A DNA stretch of 64,000 bases from Tropicibacter sp. R16_0 (GTDB lineage Bacteria > Pseudomonadota > Alphaproteobacteria > Rhodobacterales > Rhodobacteraceae). The stretch covers positions 1 through 64,000 of the forward strand of contig NZ_JAGHRE010000007.1 of the NCBI RefSeq assembly GCF_017743935.1. Reading direction: 5' to 3'. The notes under the pieces were generated by a model, which was not told the origin of the DNA, did not search any database, and saw nothing but the letters and a program-made list of their open reading frames with translations. This document shows positions 35,034 to 43,488 of this stretch, piece after piece (positions within the stretch are counted from its first letter, which is position 1; every line of letters starts with the position of its first letter). A program made the translations under genes and the position numbers.

Positions 35034-35184
35034 TTTGGGCGCGCGTCCAGCGCTCAAAAACACGTGAGATGCCCCAGACGACGTTGATCTAACCATTTCT
35101 CGGCTACATTCTGGTCATCGGTGCGTCGCTACCGGTGATCAAGGGTCACTAAAATGCCGCACCCAAACTGGTGAGAGGTGGCCC

Positions 35185-35370
35185 ATGAAACTTCCAGTTC
35201 TGATCGTGATTTCGTGCTTAGTCCTGACCGCCTGCGATGTCGGTCCAAATGGCTATGGAACTGCACCTGCCGGTGTTTCCCAAGCCCAGTGGGATGCCCA
35301 GGTTGCCTCAAATCGGTCGGCTCGGCGACAGCATTATGCTGGTCCACGTGGCGGTGCTTCGGGCCGGTGA
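35185..35370 (+). CDS. Small lipoprotein, function unknown
   Basis: The 61-residue product starts MKLPVLIVISCLVLTACD, a short lipoprotein signal with LTAC as lipobox. The mature part is only about 45 residues and ends with a Gly/Arg-rich tail (HYAGPRGGASGR). GAGAGGTGGCCC lies just before the ATG. It has no recognisable domain. Small lipoproteins of this kind are common in Rhodobacterales; function unknown. Confidence 0.65.
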   Translation: MKLPVLIVISCLVLTACDVGPNGYGTAPAGVSQAQWDAQVASNRSARRQHYAGPRGGASGR

Positions 35371-35491
35371 TTCACCTGAAATGAGAGCTGCACCAGGCGC
35401 TGGCTCGCGTGACGCCACGGCAATTTTCATGCCGAAAGCAGGCAAAAATTTAATTGATCTTACGTCAAGAATTTCGTGACGCAGCGTTCGA

Positions 35492-35508
35492 CTTACGTAA
35501 ACGTCAAG
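35492..35508. promoter_or_regulatory. Candidate LiuR-type MerR operator
   Basis: CTTACGTAAACGTCAAG contains the core ACGT-AA-ACGT within TTACGTAAACG. The published LiuR (MerR family) consensus is a palindrome of the form TTTACGTnnACGTAAA. The site lies 70 bases upstream of the second MerR gene, which precedes the acyl-CoA dehydrogenase. A partial copy, CTTACGTCAAG, is at 35459-35469. The match is by eye and the consensus is from memory of the family. Confidence 0.5.
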
Positions 35509-35547
35509 CTGATGTTGTAAACAGCGACAACACTGATCACCTCAGGG

Positions 35548-35562
35548 TCACAACACTTGTGA
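35548..35562. promoter_or_regulatory. Palindrome in the leader of the second MerR gene
   Basis: TCACAA-CAC-TTGTGA is a perfect six-base inverted repeat 15 bases upstream of the ATG at 35578. It could be a second operator, a promoter-spacer palindrome of MerR type, or a leader hairpin. Nothing in the sequence decides between these. Confidence 0.35.
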
Positions 35563-35577
35563 TGAGAGTTTGACATT

Positions 35578-35979
35578 ATGACTGACAACACACTGACCAT
35601 CCGCGAGATGTGCGACACGTATGATGTGACTCCTCGGACCTTGCGGTTCTACGAGTCCAAAGAGCTGTTGTTCCCAATCCGCGAGGGGCAGAAGCGGCTG
35701 TTCACCAAGCGTGACCGGGCTCGCCTGAAACTGATCCTGCGCGGCAAGCGTTTTGGCTTCAGCCTGGAGCAGATCCGCCAACTGCTGGACCTGTACGACG
35801 TAGGTGACCAGCAGCAGGTTCAATTGGAACGCACCTATGAGCTGGCGCGCGAGCGTCTGGCGGACATGGAATTGCAGCGCGATGAGCTGAACCAGGCCAT
35901 CGACGACCTCAAGGAACAACTCAAGTGGGGTGAAAAAATCATCGCCTCGAGCAAGCAAGCCAAGAAGGCCGCGGAATAA
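35578..35979 (+). CDS. MerR family transcriptional regulator (second of two, LiuR-like)
   Basis: The 133-residue regulator has IREMCDTYDVTPRTLRFYES (about residues 8-27) as its helix-turn-helix and GKRFGFSLEQIRQLLDLYD following, then a long coiled coil. It is clearly paralogous to the regulator at 34650. It lacks metal-site cysteines, consistent with sensing an acyl-CoA or with effector-free regulation. It is 54 bases upstream of the acyl-CoA dehydrogenase gene on the same strand and has a LiuR-like site in front. Control of the fatty or branched acid degradation genes downstream is the likely role. Confidence 0.9.
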   Translation: MTDNTLTIREMCDTYDVTPRTLRFYESKELLFPIREGQKRLFTKRDRARLKLILRGKRFGFSLEQIRQLLDLYDVGDQQQVQLERTYELARERLADMELQRDELNQAIDDLKEQLKWGEKIIASSKQAKKAAE

Positions 35980-36033
35980 CGTCAACGGCCTTTTGAAGAT
36001 CGAAACCAGATTAGTTCATCCAGGGAGCTCCTC

Positions 36034-37812
36034 ATGCCCATCTACAACGCCCCGACCAAGGATACCCAATTCGTTCTGCACGACGTCCTCAAGGTCTCGC
36101 AATCCGACATTCCCGGCTATGACGAGCTGGAAAGCGAATTCACCGGCGCCGTTCTGGAAGAAGCCGGCAAGCTGGCCACCAACGTGCTGCATCCGCTGAA
36201 CGTTGTGGGTGACACCGAAGGCTGCACGCTGGAAAACGGCGTTGTCCGCACCCCGACCGGGTTCAAAGAGGCGTTTGAAGAGGTCAAAGCAGGCGGTTGG
36301 ACTGGCCTGGACATGCCCGAGCAGTATGGCGGCCAAAACATGCCTTACGTTGTGGGCACCGCAGTGGGCGAGATGTTTTCGGCCGCAAACCAGGCGTTCA
36401 CCATGTATCAGGGCCTGACCCATGGTGCGGCCTCGGCCATCCTGGCGCACGGCACCGAGGAGCAGAAGAACACCTATCTGCCGAACATGGTCAGCTGCGA
36501 CTGGACCGGCACCATGAACCTGACCGAGCCGCATTGCGGCACCGACCTGGGCCTGATGCGCACCAAGGCGGAACCGCAGGAAGACGGCAGCTACAAGATC
36601 ACCGGTCAAAAGATCTTCATCTCGTCGGGTGATCACGACATGGCCGAAAACATCGTGCACCTGGTGCTGGCCAAGATCGTTGGTGGCCCCGAGGGCATCA
36701 AGGGCGTGTCGCTGTTCATAGTGCCCAAATACATCGTCAACGAAGATGGCTCGCTGGGCAACCGCAACCCCGCAACCGTCGGCAAGATCGAAGAGAAAAT
36801 GGGCATCCACGGCAACTCGACCTGCGTGATGAACTATGACGGTGCGACCGGCTATCTGCTGGGCCAAGAGCACAAGGGCATGCGTGCGATGTTCACCATG
36901 ATGAACGAAGCGCGTCTGGGTGTAGGTATGCAAGGTCTGTCGATGGCTGACGCGGCCTATCAGAACGCCGTCGAATACGCCAAAGACCGCCTGCAGGGCC
37001 GTGACGTGACCGGCGTCAAGAACCCAGATGGCCCGGCTGATCCGCTGATCGTGCACCCCGATATCCGCCGCAACCTGATGGACCAGAAAAGTTTTGTCGA
37101 AGGCGCCCGTGCGTTCATTCTGTGGGGCGCGTCGATGATCGACGCGGCACACCGCAAGGGTGACAAGGACGCCGACGGCCTGATCTCGCTGCTGACACCC
37201 GTCATCAAGGGCTTCCTGACCGACGAAGGCTATGACATGACCGTTCAGGCCCAGCAGGTCTATGGCGGCCACGGCTACATCGAAGAATGGGGCATGTCGC
37301 AATACACCCGCGACGCCCGTATCGCGATGATCTACGAAGGTGCCAACGGCGTTCAGGCGCTGGACCTGGTGGGCCGCAAGCTGGCCGCTGATGGTGGCAA
37401 GCACGTCATGGCCTTCTTTGAGCTAGTGAAATCCTACATCAAGGACAACGCCGGTCAGGACGAAGCGTTCGATCGCGATTTCCTGGAGCCGCTGAAAGCA
37501 GCCTCCAAGGATCTGCAGGCAGCTGGCATGTATTTCATGCAGAATGCGGCCAACCCGAACAACGCGCTGTCGGGCTCGTATGACTTCATGCACATGTTCG
37601 GCCACGTTTGCCTGGGCCTGATGTGGGCGCGTATGGGCAAAGCCTCGCTGGACGCGCTGGCCGCCGGTGCCGAGGACAAGGAGTTCTACGAGACCAAGCT
37701 GGTTACGGGCCGCTTCTACATGGCGCGCCGACTGCCTGCGACCGGCATGCACCTGGCCCGCATCCAGAGCGGTGGCGACACCGTTATGACACTGGACGCC
37801 GCCAGCTTCTAA
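36034..37812 (+). CDS. Acyl-CoA dehydrogenase, long form with C-terminal extension (DmdC-like)
   Basis: The 592-residue FAD enzyme introduces the 2,3-double bond into acyl-CoA. Landmarks are [20 protein letters not shown] (about residues 156-175), [16 protein letters not shown] and [20 protein letters not shown]. The catalytic base is Glu435 in [14 protein letters not shown]. The C-terminal 130 residues form the extra helical domain of the roughly 590-residue subgroup that includes 3-methylmercaptopropionyl-CoA dehydrogenase DmdC. Several paralogues usually exist in roseobacters, so DmdC activity is not assured; linkage with thiolase and FadJ genes favours general beta-oxidation. A GGGAG ribosome site precedes ATG 36034. 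Confidence 0.9.
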   Translation: MPIYNAPTKDTQFVLHDVLKVSQSDIPGYDELESEFTGAVLEEAGKLATNVLHPLNVVGDTEGCTLENGVVRTPTGFKEAFEEVKAGGWTGLDMPEQYGGQNMPYVVGTAVGEMFSAANQAFTMYQGLTHGAASAILAHGTEEQKNTYLPNMVSCDWTGTMNLTEPHCGTDLGLMRTKAEPQEDGSYKITGQKIFISSGDHDMAENIVHLVLAKIVGGPEGIKGVSLFIVPKYIVNEDGSLGNRNPATVGKIEEKMGIHGNSTCVMNYDGATGYLLGQEHKGMRAMFTMMNEARLGVGMQGLSMADAAYQNAVEYAKDRLQGRDVTGVKNPDGPADPLIVHPDIRRNLMDQKSFVEGARAFILWGASMIDAAHRKGDKDADGLISLLTPVIKGFLTDEGYDMTVQAQQVYGGHGYIEEWGMSQYTRDARIAMIYEGANGVQALDLVGRKLAADGGKHVMAFFELVKSYIKDNAGQDEAFDRDFLEPLKAASKDLQAAGMYFMQNAANPNNALSGSYDFMHMFGHVCLGLMWARMGKASLDALAAGAEDKEFYETKLVTGRFYMARRLPATGMHLARIQSGGDTVMTLDAASF

Positions 37813-37870
37813 GCGGAAGATCGGCTTCGGGTGGCCCGCCGCCCGAAGCCAACCATTCCAAAGGACGCCC

Positions 37871-38083
37871 ATGCCCAAACGTTTCAAACTGACCCGCCGT
37901 TTCCCCTGCGCCATGACCGAGGATGCCTATCGCAAACTCAAGAATTTCGCGCGCGAGGCCGGGCTGGACGAAGGCGAGGCGCTGTCCTTTTTGTTCGAGA
38001 ATTTCAACAGTGTGATCAACGAGGAGAACCTGACCCACAGACTGCGCCTGTTCAACGCAGAGCTAGAAGATCGCAAGCGGTGA
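37871..38083 (+). CDS. Small basic protein, possible ribbon-helix-helix fold
   Basis: The 70-residue protein is MPKRFKLTRRFPCAMTEDAY followed by two predicted helices (AYRKLKNFAREAGLDEGEAL, FLFENFNSVINEENLTHRLR). A basic beta strand followed by two helices is the plan of CopG/Arc-like ribbon-helix-helix proteins, but the match is weak. It begins 58 bases after the acyl-CoA dehydrogenase gene with AAAGGACGCCC upstream. Codon use looks like a real gene. Function unknown; a co-regulator or modulator of the fad cluster is only a guess. Confidence 0.7.
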   Translation: MPKRFKLTRRFPCAMTEDAYRKLKNFAREAGLDEGEALSFLFENFNSVINEENLTHRLRLFNAELEDRKR

Positions 38084-38392
38084 CATGACATCTGCTGCGT
38101 CTCTGGCCACTATTTTGTCCGCCTCCGGCGGCCGTATTTGGCACGAGAAGAAACAAAGGGACCACCAAAAGGTCCACCCCACCACCCGGCCCGACCGTCA
38201 AACGGAACGCAGGCGGGGCGGCAAGGCTTCTCCTCGTACGGTCATCGGCTCGGCAGCCTGTACCGCGCATCTAGTAAGCACGCATTAACCTTAACGCATC
38301 GTTAGCGAGGAAAAGAAATTCCCATATCTTCTTCTCGTCGCAAATACGGAAATTCCGACGCCTATCAAAAACGCCACGGGAGGGGCATCGCC
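38084..38392. other. Intergenic region between small protein and GST genes
   Basis: The 309-base gap holds a CCTCCGGCGG-based motif at 38118-38156. Further on, an AT-rich part (about 38275-38360) containing TTAACCTTAACG may be the promoter of the GST-thiolase-fadJ group. A frame at 38085-38288 is open but has no ribosome site, similarity or coding bias, and I do not call it. Confidence 0.5.
38118..38156 (+). repeat. CCTCCGGCGG...GTATTTGG intergenic motif
   Basis: The stretch reads CGCCTCCGGCGG, then CCGTATTTGG, then CACGAGAAGAAAC. A motif of this form (a CCGCCGGAGG palindrome followed by TATTTGG and AAGAAG) is frequent between genes in Rhodobacteraceae as far as I recall. Only this copy was noticed in the window, so calling it a repeat rests on outside knowledge. 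Confidence 0.4.
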
Positions 38393-39031
38393 ATGACAAT
38401 GAAACTCTACTGCTTCGGAGAAAGCGGCAATTCCTACAAGGCGGCCCTTGCCCTGCAATTGAGCGGGTTGCAGTGGGAGCCGGTGTTTGTCGACTTTTTC
38501 AAAGGCGAGACTCGTACGCCCGAATACCGCGCAAACGTCAACGAATTGGGTGAGGCTCCCGTGTTGGTCGATGGCGAATTCAAAACCGGGCAATCAGGTG
38601 CAATCCAGGCTTATATCACCGAAAGATCGGGCAAGTTCGGTGGCAAGACGCACGAAGAGAACTACGAGATCTTTCGCTGGGTTTTGTGGGACAACCACAA
38701 GCTCAGCTCGATGGCCGGTGTTACCCGCTTTCTGATGAATTTCCTGCCCGAAGACAAACGCCCCGCCGAGGTGATCGCCTTCAACCAGGGCCGCCTGCGT
38801 GGCGCGTATGAGCTGCTGAACAACCACCTGGACGGCCGTGATTGGATCGTTGGTGACGGGATCACCAACGCCGATCTCAGCTGCTGTGGCTATCTCTACT
38901 ACCCCGAACCCTTCGGCTTTGACCGCGCCGAATGGCCCCACATCGACGCCTGGCTGGACCGCATCAGCGCCCTGCCCGGCTGGAAACACCCCTACGACCT
39001 GATGCCCGGCAATCCGTCGGACCGCGCCTAA
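38393..39031 (+). CDS. Glutathione S-transferase family protein
   Basis: The 212-residue protein has an N-terminal thioredoxin-like domain (MKLYCFGESGNSYKAALALQ) with ELGEAPVLVD containing the cis-Pro glutathione site, then TGQSGAIQAYI. The C-terminal helical domain carries DGITNADLSCCGYLYYPEPF with the N-capping box Asp. Catalytic Ser14-type residue in GNSYK is plausible. It starts at ATG 38393 (or 38399) after GGGAGGGG and is 11 bases upstream of the thiolase gene, so it is cotranscribed with beta-oxidation genes. It may detoxify reactive enoyl intermediates, which is inference. Confidence 0.88.
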   Translation: MTMKLYCFGESGNSYKAALALQLSGLQWEPVFVDFFKGETRTPEYRANVNELGEAPVLVDGEFKTGQSGAIQAYITERSGKFGGKTHEENYEIFRWVLWDNHKLSSMAGVTRFLMNFLPEDKRPAEVIAFNQGRLRGAYELLNNHLDGRDWIVGDGITNADLSCCGYLYYPEPFGFDRAEWPHIDAWLDRISALPGWKHPYDLMPGNPSDRA

Positions 39032-39042
39032 GGAGAGACTAA

Positions 39043-40254
39043 ATGACCGAAGCCTATATCTATGACGCCCTGCGCACCCCGCGCGGCAAGGGCCGCAAGG
39101 ATGGCAGCCTGCACGAGGTGACCAGCCTGCGCCTGTCCGCGCTGACCATGAACGCCATCAAGGAACGCAACAACCTTGAAGGCCACGCCGTCGAAGACGT
39201 GATCTGGGGCAATGTCACCCAGGTGATGGAACAGGGCGGCTGTCTGGCACGCTCGGCCGTTCTGGCCTCGGACCTGGACGAGTCGATCCCCGGCCTGTCG
39301 ATCAACCGGTTCTGTGCATCCGGCATGGAAGCCGTTAACCTGGCCGCAAACCAGGTCAAAGGCGGCGCAGGCGATGGCTACATCGCCGGTGGTGTCGAGA
39401 TGATGGGCCGCGTGGCCATGGGCAGCGATGGCGCGGCGATTGCCGTTGATCCGTCAATCGCCATCGACGGCTATTTCGTGCCGCAGGGCATCTCGGCCGA
39501 CATCATCGCTACCGAATACGGTTTCAGCCGCGATCAGGCCGACCAACTGGCCATGGAATCGCAGCGCCGTGCGGCGCAGGCCTGGGAAGAAGGCCGGTTC
39601 GACAAATCGGTCATCTCGGTCAAGGATCAGAACGGCCTGACCATTCTGGACCGCGACGAATACATGCGCCCGGGCACCGACATGCAAAGCCTTGGCAGCC
39701 TGAACCCTGCGTTCCAGATGATGGGCGAGCAGATGCCGGGCTTCGACAAGATCGCCATGCTGAAGTACCCGCACCTGGAAAAGATCAACCACATCCACCA
39801 CGCGGGCAACAGCTCGGGCATCGTGGATGGTGCTGCTGCTGTGCTGATCGGCAACAAGGAGTTTGGAGAAAAGCACGGTCTGAAACCGCGGGCGCGCATC
39901 AAGGCCACCGCCAAAATCGGCTTGGACCCGACCATCATGCTGACCGGCCCGGTGCCGGTGACGCAAAAGATCATGGCCGACAATGGCATGGCAATTTCCG
40001 ACTTTGACCTGTTCGAGGTGAACGAAGCCTTCGCCTCGGTCGTGATGCGCTTCCAGCAGGCGTTTGATGTCGATCCTGAGCTGGTGAACGTCAATGGCGG
40101 CTCGATCGCAATGGGTCACCCGCTGGGTGCGACCGGCGCGATCATCATCGGCACCCTGCTGGACGAGCTGGAGCGTCAGGACAAGGAAACCGGTCTGGCA
40201 ACCCTGTGTATCGCATCCGGCATGGGTGCAGCGACCATCATCGAGCGCGTGTAA
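39043..40254 (+). CDS. fadA: Acetyl-CoA C-acyltransferase (3-ketoacyl-CoA thiolase)
   Basis: The 403-residue thiolase cleaves 3-ketoacyl-CoA. The acylated cysteine is in NRFCASGMEAVNLAANQV (near residue 90), and HHAGNSSGIVDGAAAVL, GGSIAMGHPLGATGA (catalytic His) and LCIASGMGAATI (second Cys) follow. AAGGAGAGACTAA is a strong ribosome site. It is followed after 24 bases by the bifunctional FadJ-type gene, giving the thiolase and multifunctional subunits of a beta-oxidation complex. FadA or FadI/AtoB naming is by context. Confidence 0.92.
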   Translation: MTEAYIYDALRTPRGKGRKDGSLHEVTSLRLSALTMNAIKERNNLEGHAVEDVIWGNVTQVMEQGGCLARSAVLASDLDESIPGLSINRFCASGMEAVNLAANQVKGGAGDGYIAGGVEMMGRVAMGSDGAAIAVDPSIAIDGYFVPQGISADIIATEYGFSRDQADQLAMESQRRAAQAWEEGRFDKSVISVKDQNGLTILDRDEYMRPGTDMQSLGSLNPAFQMMGEQMPGFDKIAMLKYPHLEKINHIHHAGNSSGIVDGAAAVLIGNKEFGEKHGLKPRARIKATAKIGLDPTIMLTGPVPVTQKIMADNGMAISDFDLFEVNEAFASVVMRFQQAFDVDPELVNVNGGSIAMGHPLGATGAIIIGTLLDELERQDKETGLATLCIASGMGAATIIERV

Positions 40255-40278
40255 GAACGGCGTCTGGAGAACAAGAAA

Positions 40279-42480
40279 ATGGCTGAATTTACACTGACCA
40301 AAGACGCAGACGGCGTCGCAACCATCACCTGGGACGTGCCCGGCAAGACCATGAACGTGATGTCGTTCACCGGTCTCGAAGAGCTGAACGCCTGCATCGA
40401 CGACGCGCTGACCGATGACGCGGTCAAGGGCATAGTCGTGACCTCGGGCAAAGAAGGCTCGTTTGCGGGCGGTATGGACCTGAACCTGCTGGCCGTGATG
40501 AAGGAGCAAGCAGGCGACGATCCGGCCAAGGGCCTGTTCGAGGGCACTATGCAGATGCACGCCCTGCTGCGCAAAATCGAACGCGCCGGCATGGACAAAA
40601 AGACCAACAAGGGCGGCAAGCCGATTGCCTCGGCCCTGCCCGGCACCGCTGCTGGCATCGGTCTGGAACTGCCGCTGGCAACCCACCGCATCTTTGTGAG
40701 CGAGAACCCAAAGGCAAAATACGGCCTGCCGGAAATTCTGGTCGGGATCTTCCCCGGTGCAGGCGGCACTACCCGTCTGGCGCGCAAGCTGGGTGCCATG
40801 GGTGCCTCGCCCCTGCTGCTCGAAGGCAAGATGCTGGATGCCAAGAAAGCCAAAGGTGCAGGTCTGGTGGATGAAGTTGTTGCCGATCCGGTGGCCGCAG
40901 CCCGCGAATGGGTGCTGAACGCCAAGGATGCCGACATCGTCAAGCCGTGGGACGCCAAGGGCTACAAGATCCCCGGTGGTGCGCCGTATTCGCCTGCGGG
41001 TTTCCCGACCTTTGTGGGTGCAGCCGCCATGGTGCACGGCAAGACCCAGGGGGCGTTCCCCGCTGCCAAGGCTCTGCTGAGTGCGGTTTACGAAGGGCTG
41101 CTGGTCGACTTTGACAACGCGCTGAAGATCGAAGCGCGCTGGTTCACATCGGTGCTGATGAACCCCTCGTCGGGGGCAATGATCCGCTCGCTGTTCCTGA
41201 ACAAGGAAGCGCTGGAAAAGGGCGCGGTGCGTCCCAAGGATGTGCCCGATCAGCGCGTCAAGAAGCTGGGCGTTCTGGGGGCTGGCATGATGGGCGCGGG
41301 CATCGCGCTGGTGTCGGCGCAGGCCGGTATGGAAGTGGTTCTGATCGACCGTGACCAGGCGGCGGCCGACAAGGGCAAGGCCTATACCGAAGCGTACCTC
41401 GACAAGGGCATGAAGCGCGGGAAGGTCAGCCAAGAGAAGAAAGACGCGATGCTGGGCCTGATCACCGCGACCCCGGATCTGGAACAGCTGAAAGGCTGTG
41501 ATCTGATCATCGAGGCCGTGTTCGAAGACCCTGCCGTCAAGGCCGACATGACCAAGAAGGTCGAGGCGATCATTCCTGAGGATTGCATCTTTGCCTCGAA
41601 CACCTCGACCCTGCCGATCACCGATCTGGCCAAGGCGAGCGTGCGGCCCGATCAGTTCATCGGCATCCACTTCTTCTCGCCCGTTGAGAAAATGTTGCTG
41701 GTCGAGATCATCAAAGGCAAGGAAACCGGGGATCGTGCGGTCGCCAAGGCGCTGGATTACGTGCGTCAGATCCGCAAAACCCCGATCGTGGTCAACGATG
41801 CGCGTTTCTTCTACTGCAACCGCTGCATCATCCCCTATGGCAACGAAGCAACCCGCATGATCACCGAGGGCGTGGCCCCCGTGCTGATCGACAATGCAGC
41901 CCGTCAGCTGGGCTTCCCGGTTGGTCCGGTGCAGCTGGGCGACGAGACCTCGATCGACCTGGGTGTGCGCATCATGAAGGCCACCAAGGCCGCCATGGGC
42001 AACGCATACCCGGCGTCCGAGGCCGACGATCTGATCGTCTGGATGGAAGAAGAAGGTCGCCTGGGTCGCAAGGCCAACGCGGGCTATTTCGACTATGACG
42101 AAAAGGGCAAGCGCATCGGCTACTGGAAAGGTATCCACGACAAATACCCACTGGCCGACGAGCAGCCTGACCTGATCGAGGTGCAGGAACGTCTGATGTT
42201 CGCACAGGTTCTGGAAGCCGTTCGTGCACTGGAAGAGGGCGTCGTCGAAGACATCCGCGAGGCGGACGTGGGCGCGATCCTGGCCTGGGGCTTTGCGCCG
42301 TGGTCCGGTGGCCCGCTGAGCTGGCTGGACATCATCGGCGCGCCTTATGCGGCCGAGCGTTGCGACCAGCTGGCTGCGAAGTACGGCGAGCGTTTTGCCT
42401 GCCCGCCCCTGCTGCGCGAGATGGCTGAAAAGGGCCAGACATTCTATGGCCGCTTCAACCCCGAAGCAAAAGCAGCCTGA
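40279..42480 (+). CDS. fadJ: Bifunctional enoyl-CoA hydratase / 3-hydroxyacyl-CoA dehydrogenase
   Basis: The 733-residue protein performs hydration and NAD-dependent oxidation in beta-oxidation. The N-terminal crotonase domain has GSFAGGMDLN and YGLPEILVGIFPGAGGTTRL with the catalytic Glu. The 3-hydroxyacyl-CoA dehydrogenase domain starts near residue 330 with LGVLGAGMMGAGIALVSAQA (NAD site) and has FIGIHFFSPVEKMLLVEI with the catalytic His. Two C-terminal HCDH domains follow (KTPIVVNDARFFYCNR, AWGFAPWSGGPLSWLD). It is the last gene of the cluster, followed by a hairpin at 42501. FadB versus FadJ/FadN naming is uncertain. Confidence 0.93.
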   Translation: MAEFTLTKDADGVATITWDVPGKTMNVMSFTGLEELNACIDDALTDDAVKGIVVTSGKEGSFAGGMDLNLLAVMKEQAGDDPAKGLFEGTMQMHALLRKIERAGMDKKTNKGGKPIASALPGTAAGIGLELPLATHRIFVSENPKAKYGLPEILVGIFPGAGGTTRLARKLGAMGASPLLLEGKMLDAKKAKGAGLVDEVVADPVAAAREWVLNAKDADIVKPWDAKGYKIPGGAPYSPAGFPTFVGAAAMVHGKTQGAFPAAKALLSAVYEGLLVDFDNALKIEARWFTSVLMNPSSGAMIRSLFLNKEALEKGAVRPKDVPDQRVKKLGVLGAGMMGAGIALVSAQAGMEVVLIDRDQAAADKGKAYTEAYLDKGMKRGKVSQEKKDAMLGLITATPDLEQLKGCDLIIEAVFEDPAVKADMTKKVEAIIPEDCIFASNTSTLPITDLAKASVRPDQFIGIHFFSPVEKMLLVEIIKGKETGDRAVAKALDYVRQIRKTPIVVNDARFFYCNRCIIPYGNEATRMITEGVAPVLIDNAARQLGFPVGPVQLGDETSIDLGVRIMKATKAAMGNAYPASEADDLIVWMEEEGRLGRKANAGYFDYDEKGKRIGYWKGIHDKYPLADEQPDLIEVQERLMFAQVLEAVRALEEGVVEDIREADVGAILAWGFAPWSGGPLSWLDIIGAPYAAERCDQLAAKYGERFACPPLLREMAEKGQTFYGRFNPEAKAA

Positions 42481-42500
42481 GGCTGATCACATCAAACAAT

Positions 42501-42530
42501 GAAACCGGCGCCCCTTGGGGCGCCGGTTTC
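42501..42530. terminator. Perfect hairpin between convergent fadJ and Hint genes
   Basis: GAAACCGGCGCCCC, a TT loop and GGGGCGCCGGTTTC form a 14-pair inverted repeat 20 bases after the fadJ stop. It lacks a T-run, but its position between convergent genes suggests a bidirectional terminator. Confidence 0.75.
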
Positions 42531-42581
42531 ACGTTGGAGACCGAGGGTATCGAAACTCCAAACCCCCCGAACACTCGGGGA

Positions 42582-43298
42582 CTACTTGGACCTTACAGGG
42601 CGGCTGGGACGGACCGGTCCATCGTGGAACCCACCCGGAAGCTGGGCAGGGTCTGAGGCCACGGCCAGGGCGTCGTCATCGTCGATGATGCAATTCACCA
42701 GAAACTGCGCAGCAGGCCCGCTTAGAACATCATACAGTCCTTGCGTGGGTTTTCCGGCTTCGGAATACAAGGGCTGCGGGCTGGGACAATGTGCGAGCAT
42801 GCCCCCCTCGACATAGATCACTTCGTCATTGTTGAAGCCGATTGTTGTCACTTCGATCTGCTCGCCAGGATAGCCTAAGGAAATCCCGCGCAACCCGTTC
42901 AGCATCCGTGCCGGCACAACGGCAAAGGGATCACCGACAGCGTCCTGTGCCGCGTCGCATTCAATCAGCATCCCCTGATCCGGCATCAACCAAAGCTCGC
43001 GCCGGTTGAAGAGCGCGCCGTCAGGAACCAGAACCGGGCGCCGCAGTCCTGCGACGTCCCCTTCGGGCATGATCAACGTTTCGCGCTGGATATCGACGAT
43101 GGGTTGCATCGCATGATCAAAGGTCAGCACCCGGTCGCCAACAGACAGGGTCTCAACTGCCCGCCAACCCAGGTTCGAGGCCACATGCGTGCCCCTGAGA
43201 AACCCGGCCTGACCAGTGATCAGCAGACCGTCCAGCGCAGCGCTGGTCTCGACCATACGCGGGGTCCCCCGACCCCGTTTTTCTTTCCATCCGAACAC
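42582..43298 (-). CDS. Hint-domain protein lacking the usual N-terminal cysteine
   Basis: The 238-residue protein has a Hint (Hedgehog/intein) domain: AGFLRGTHVASNLGWRAVE (about residues 31-49), then LSVGDRVLTFDHAMQPIVDI and LMPDQGMLI, and the C-terminal block DVLSGPAAQFLVN. In self-processing Hint domains a Cys precedes the F-x-x-G-T segment; here it is Gly. No effector domain precedes it, and no secretion signal is evident. Stand-alone Hint proteins are common in Rhodobacterales and of unknown function. The DDDD acidic loop near the C-terminus is unexplained. It is convergent with fadJ. Confidence 0.8.
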   Translation of the reverse strand: MFGWKEKRGRGTPRMVETSAALDGLLITGQAGFLRGTHVASNLGWRAVETLSVGDRVLTFDHAMQPIVDIQRETLIMPEGDVAGLRRPVLVPDGALFNRRELWLMPDQGMLIECDAAQDAVGDPFAVVPARMLNGLRGISLGYPGEQIEVTTIGFNNDEVIYVEGGMLAHCPSPQPLYSEAGKPTQGLYDVLSGPAAQFLVNCIIDDDDALAVASDPAQLPGGFHDGPVRPSRPVRSK

Positions 43299-43488
43299 AA
43301 GCCTATTCCTTGTATGTGGCAGCAGCAGTCACAAGCATGCCGGATTAACTATGATGTCCAAACAGCAGGCCCGATTCGCGTGCCGCTGTGAGGTCAGAAC
43401 AAGGGCAAGAATGTGGCATTGCGCGGGCAATTTCCGACAATGCGGGTCAGTTGAGGACGATTGACTTCAAATTTTCAACAAACGCGGC

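Noticed and set aside
38085-38288. 67-codon frame after the small protein gene
   Set aside because: No ribosome site or similarity, and it crosses the CCTCCGGCGG motif.
39454-42138. 894-codon open frame on the minus strand opposite thiolase and fadJ
   Set aside because: It is antisense to two strongly supported genes and its translation has no recognisable domain. It is a product of biased third-position GC in the real genes.
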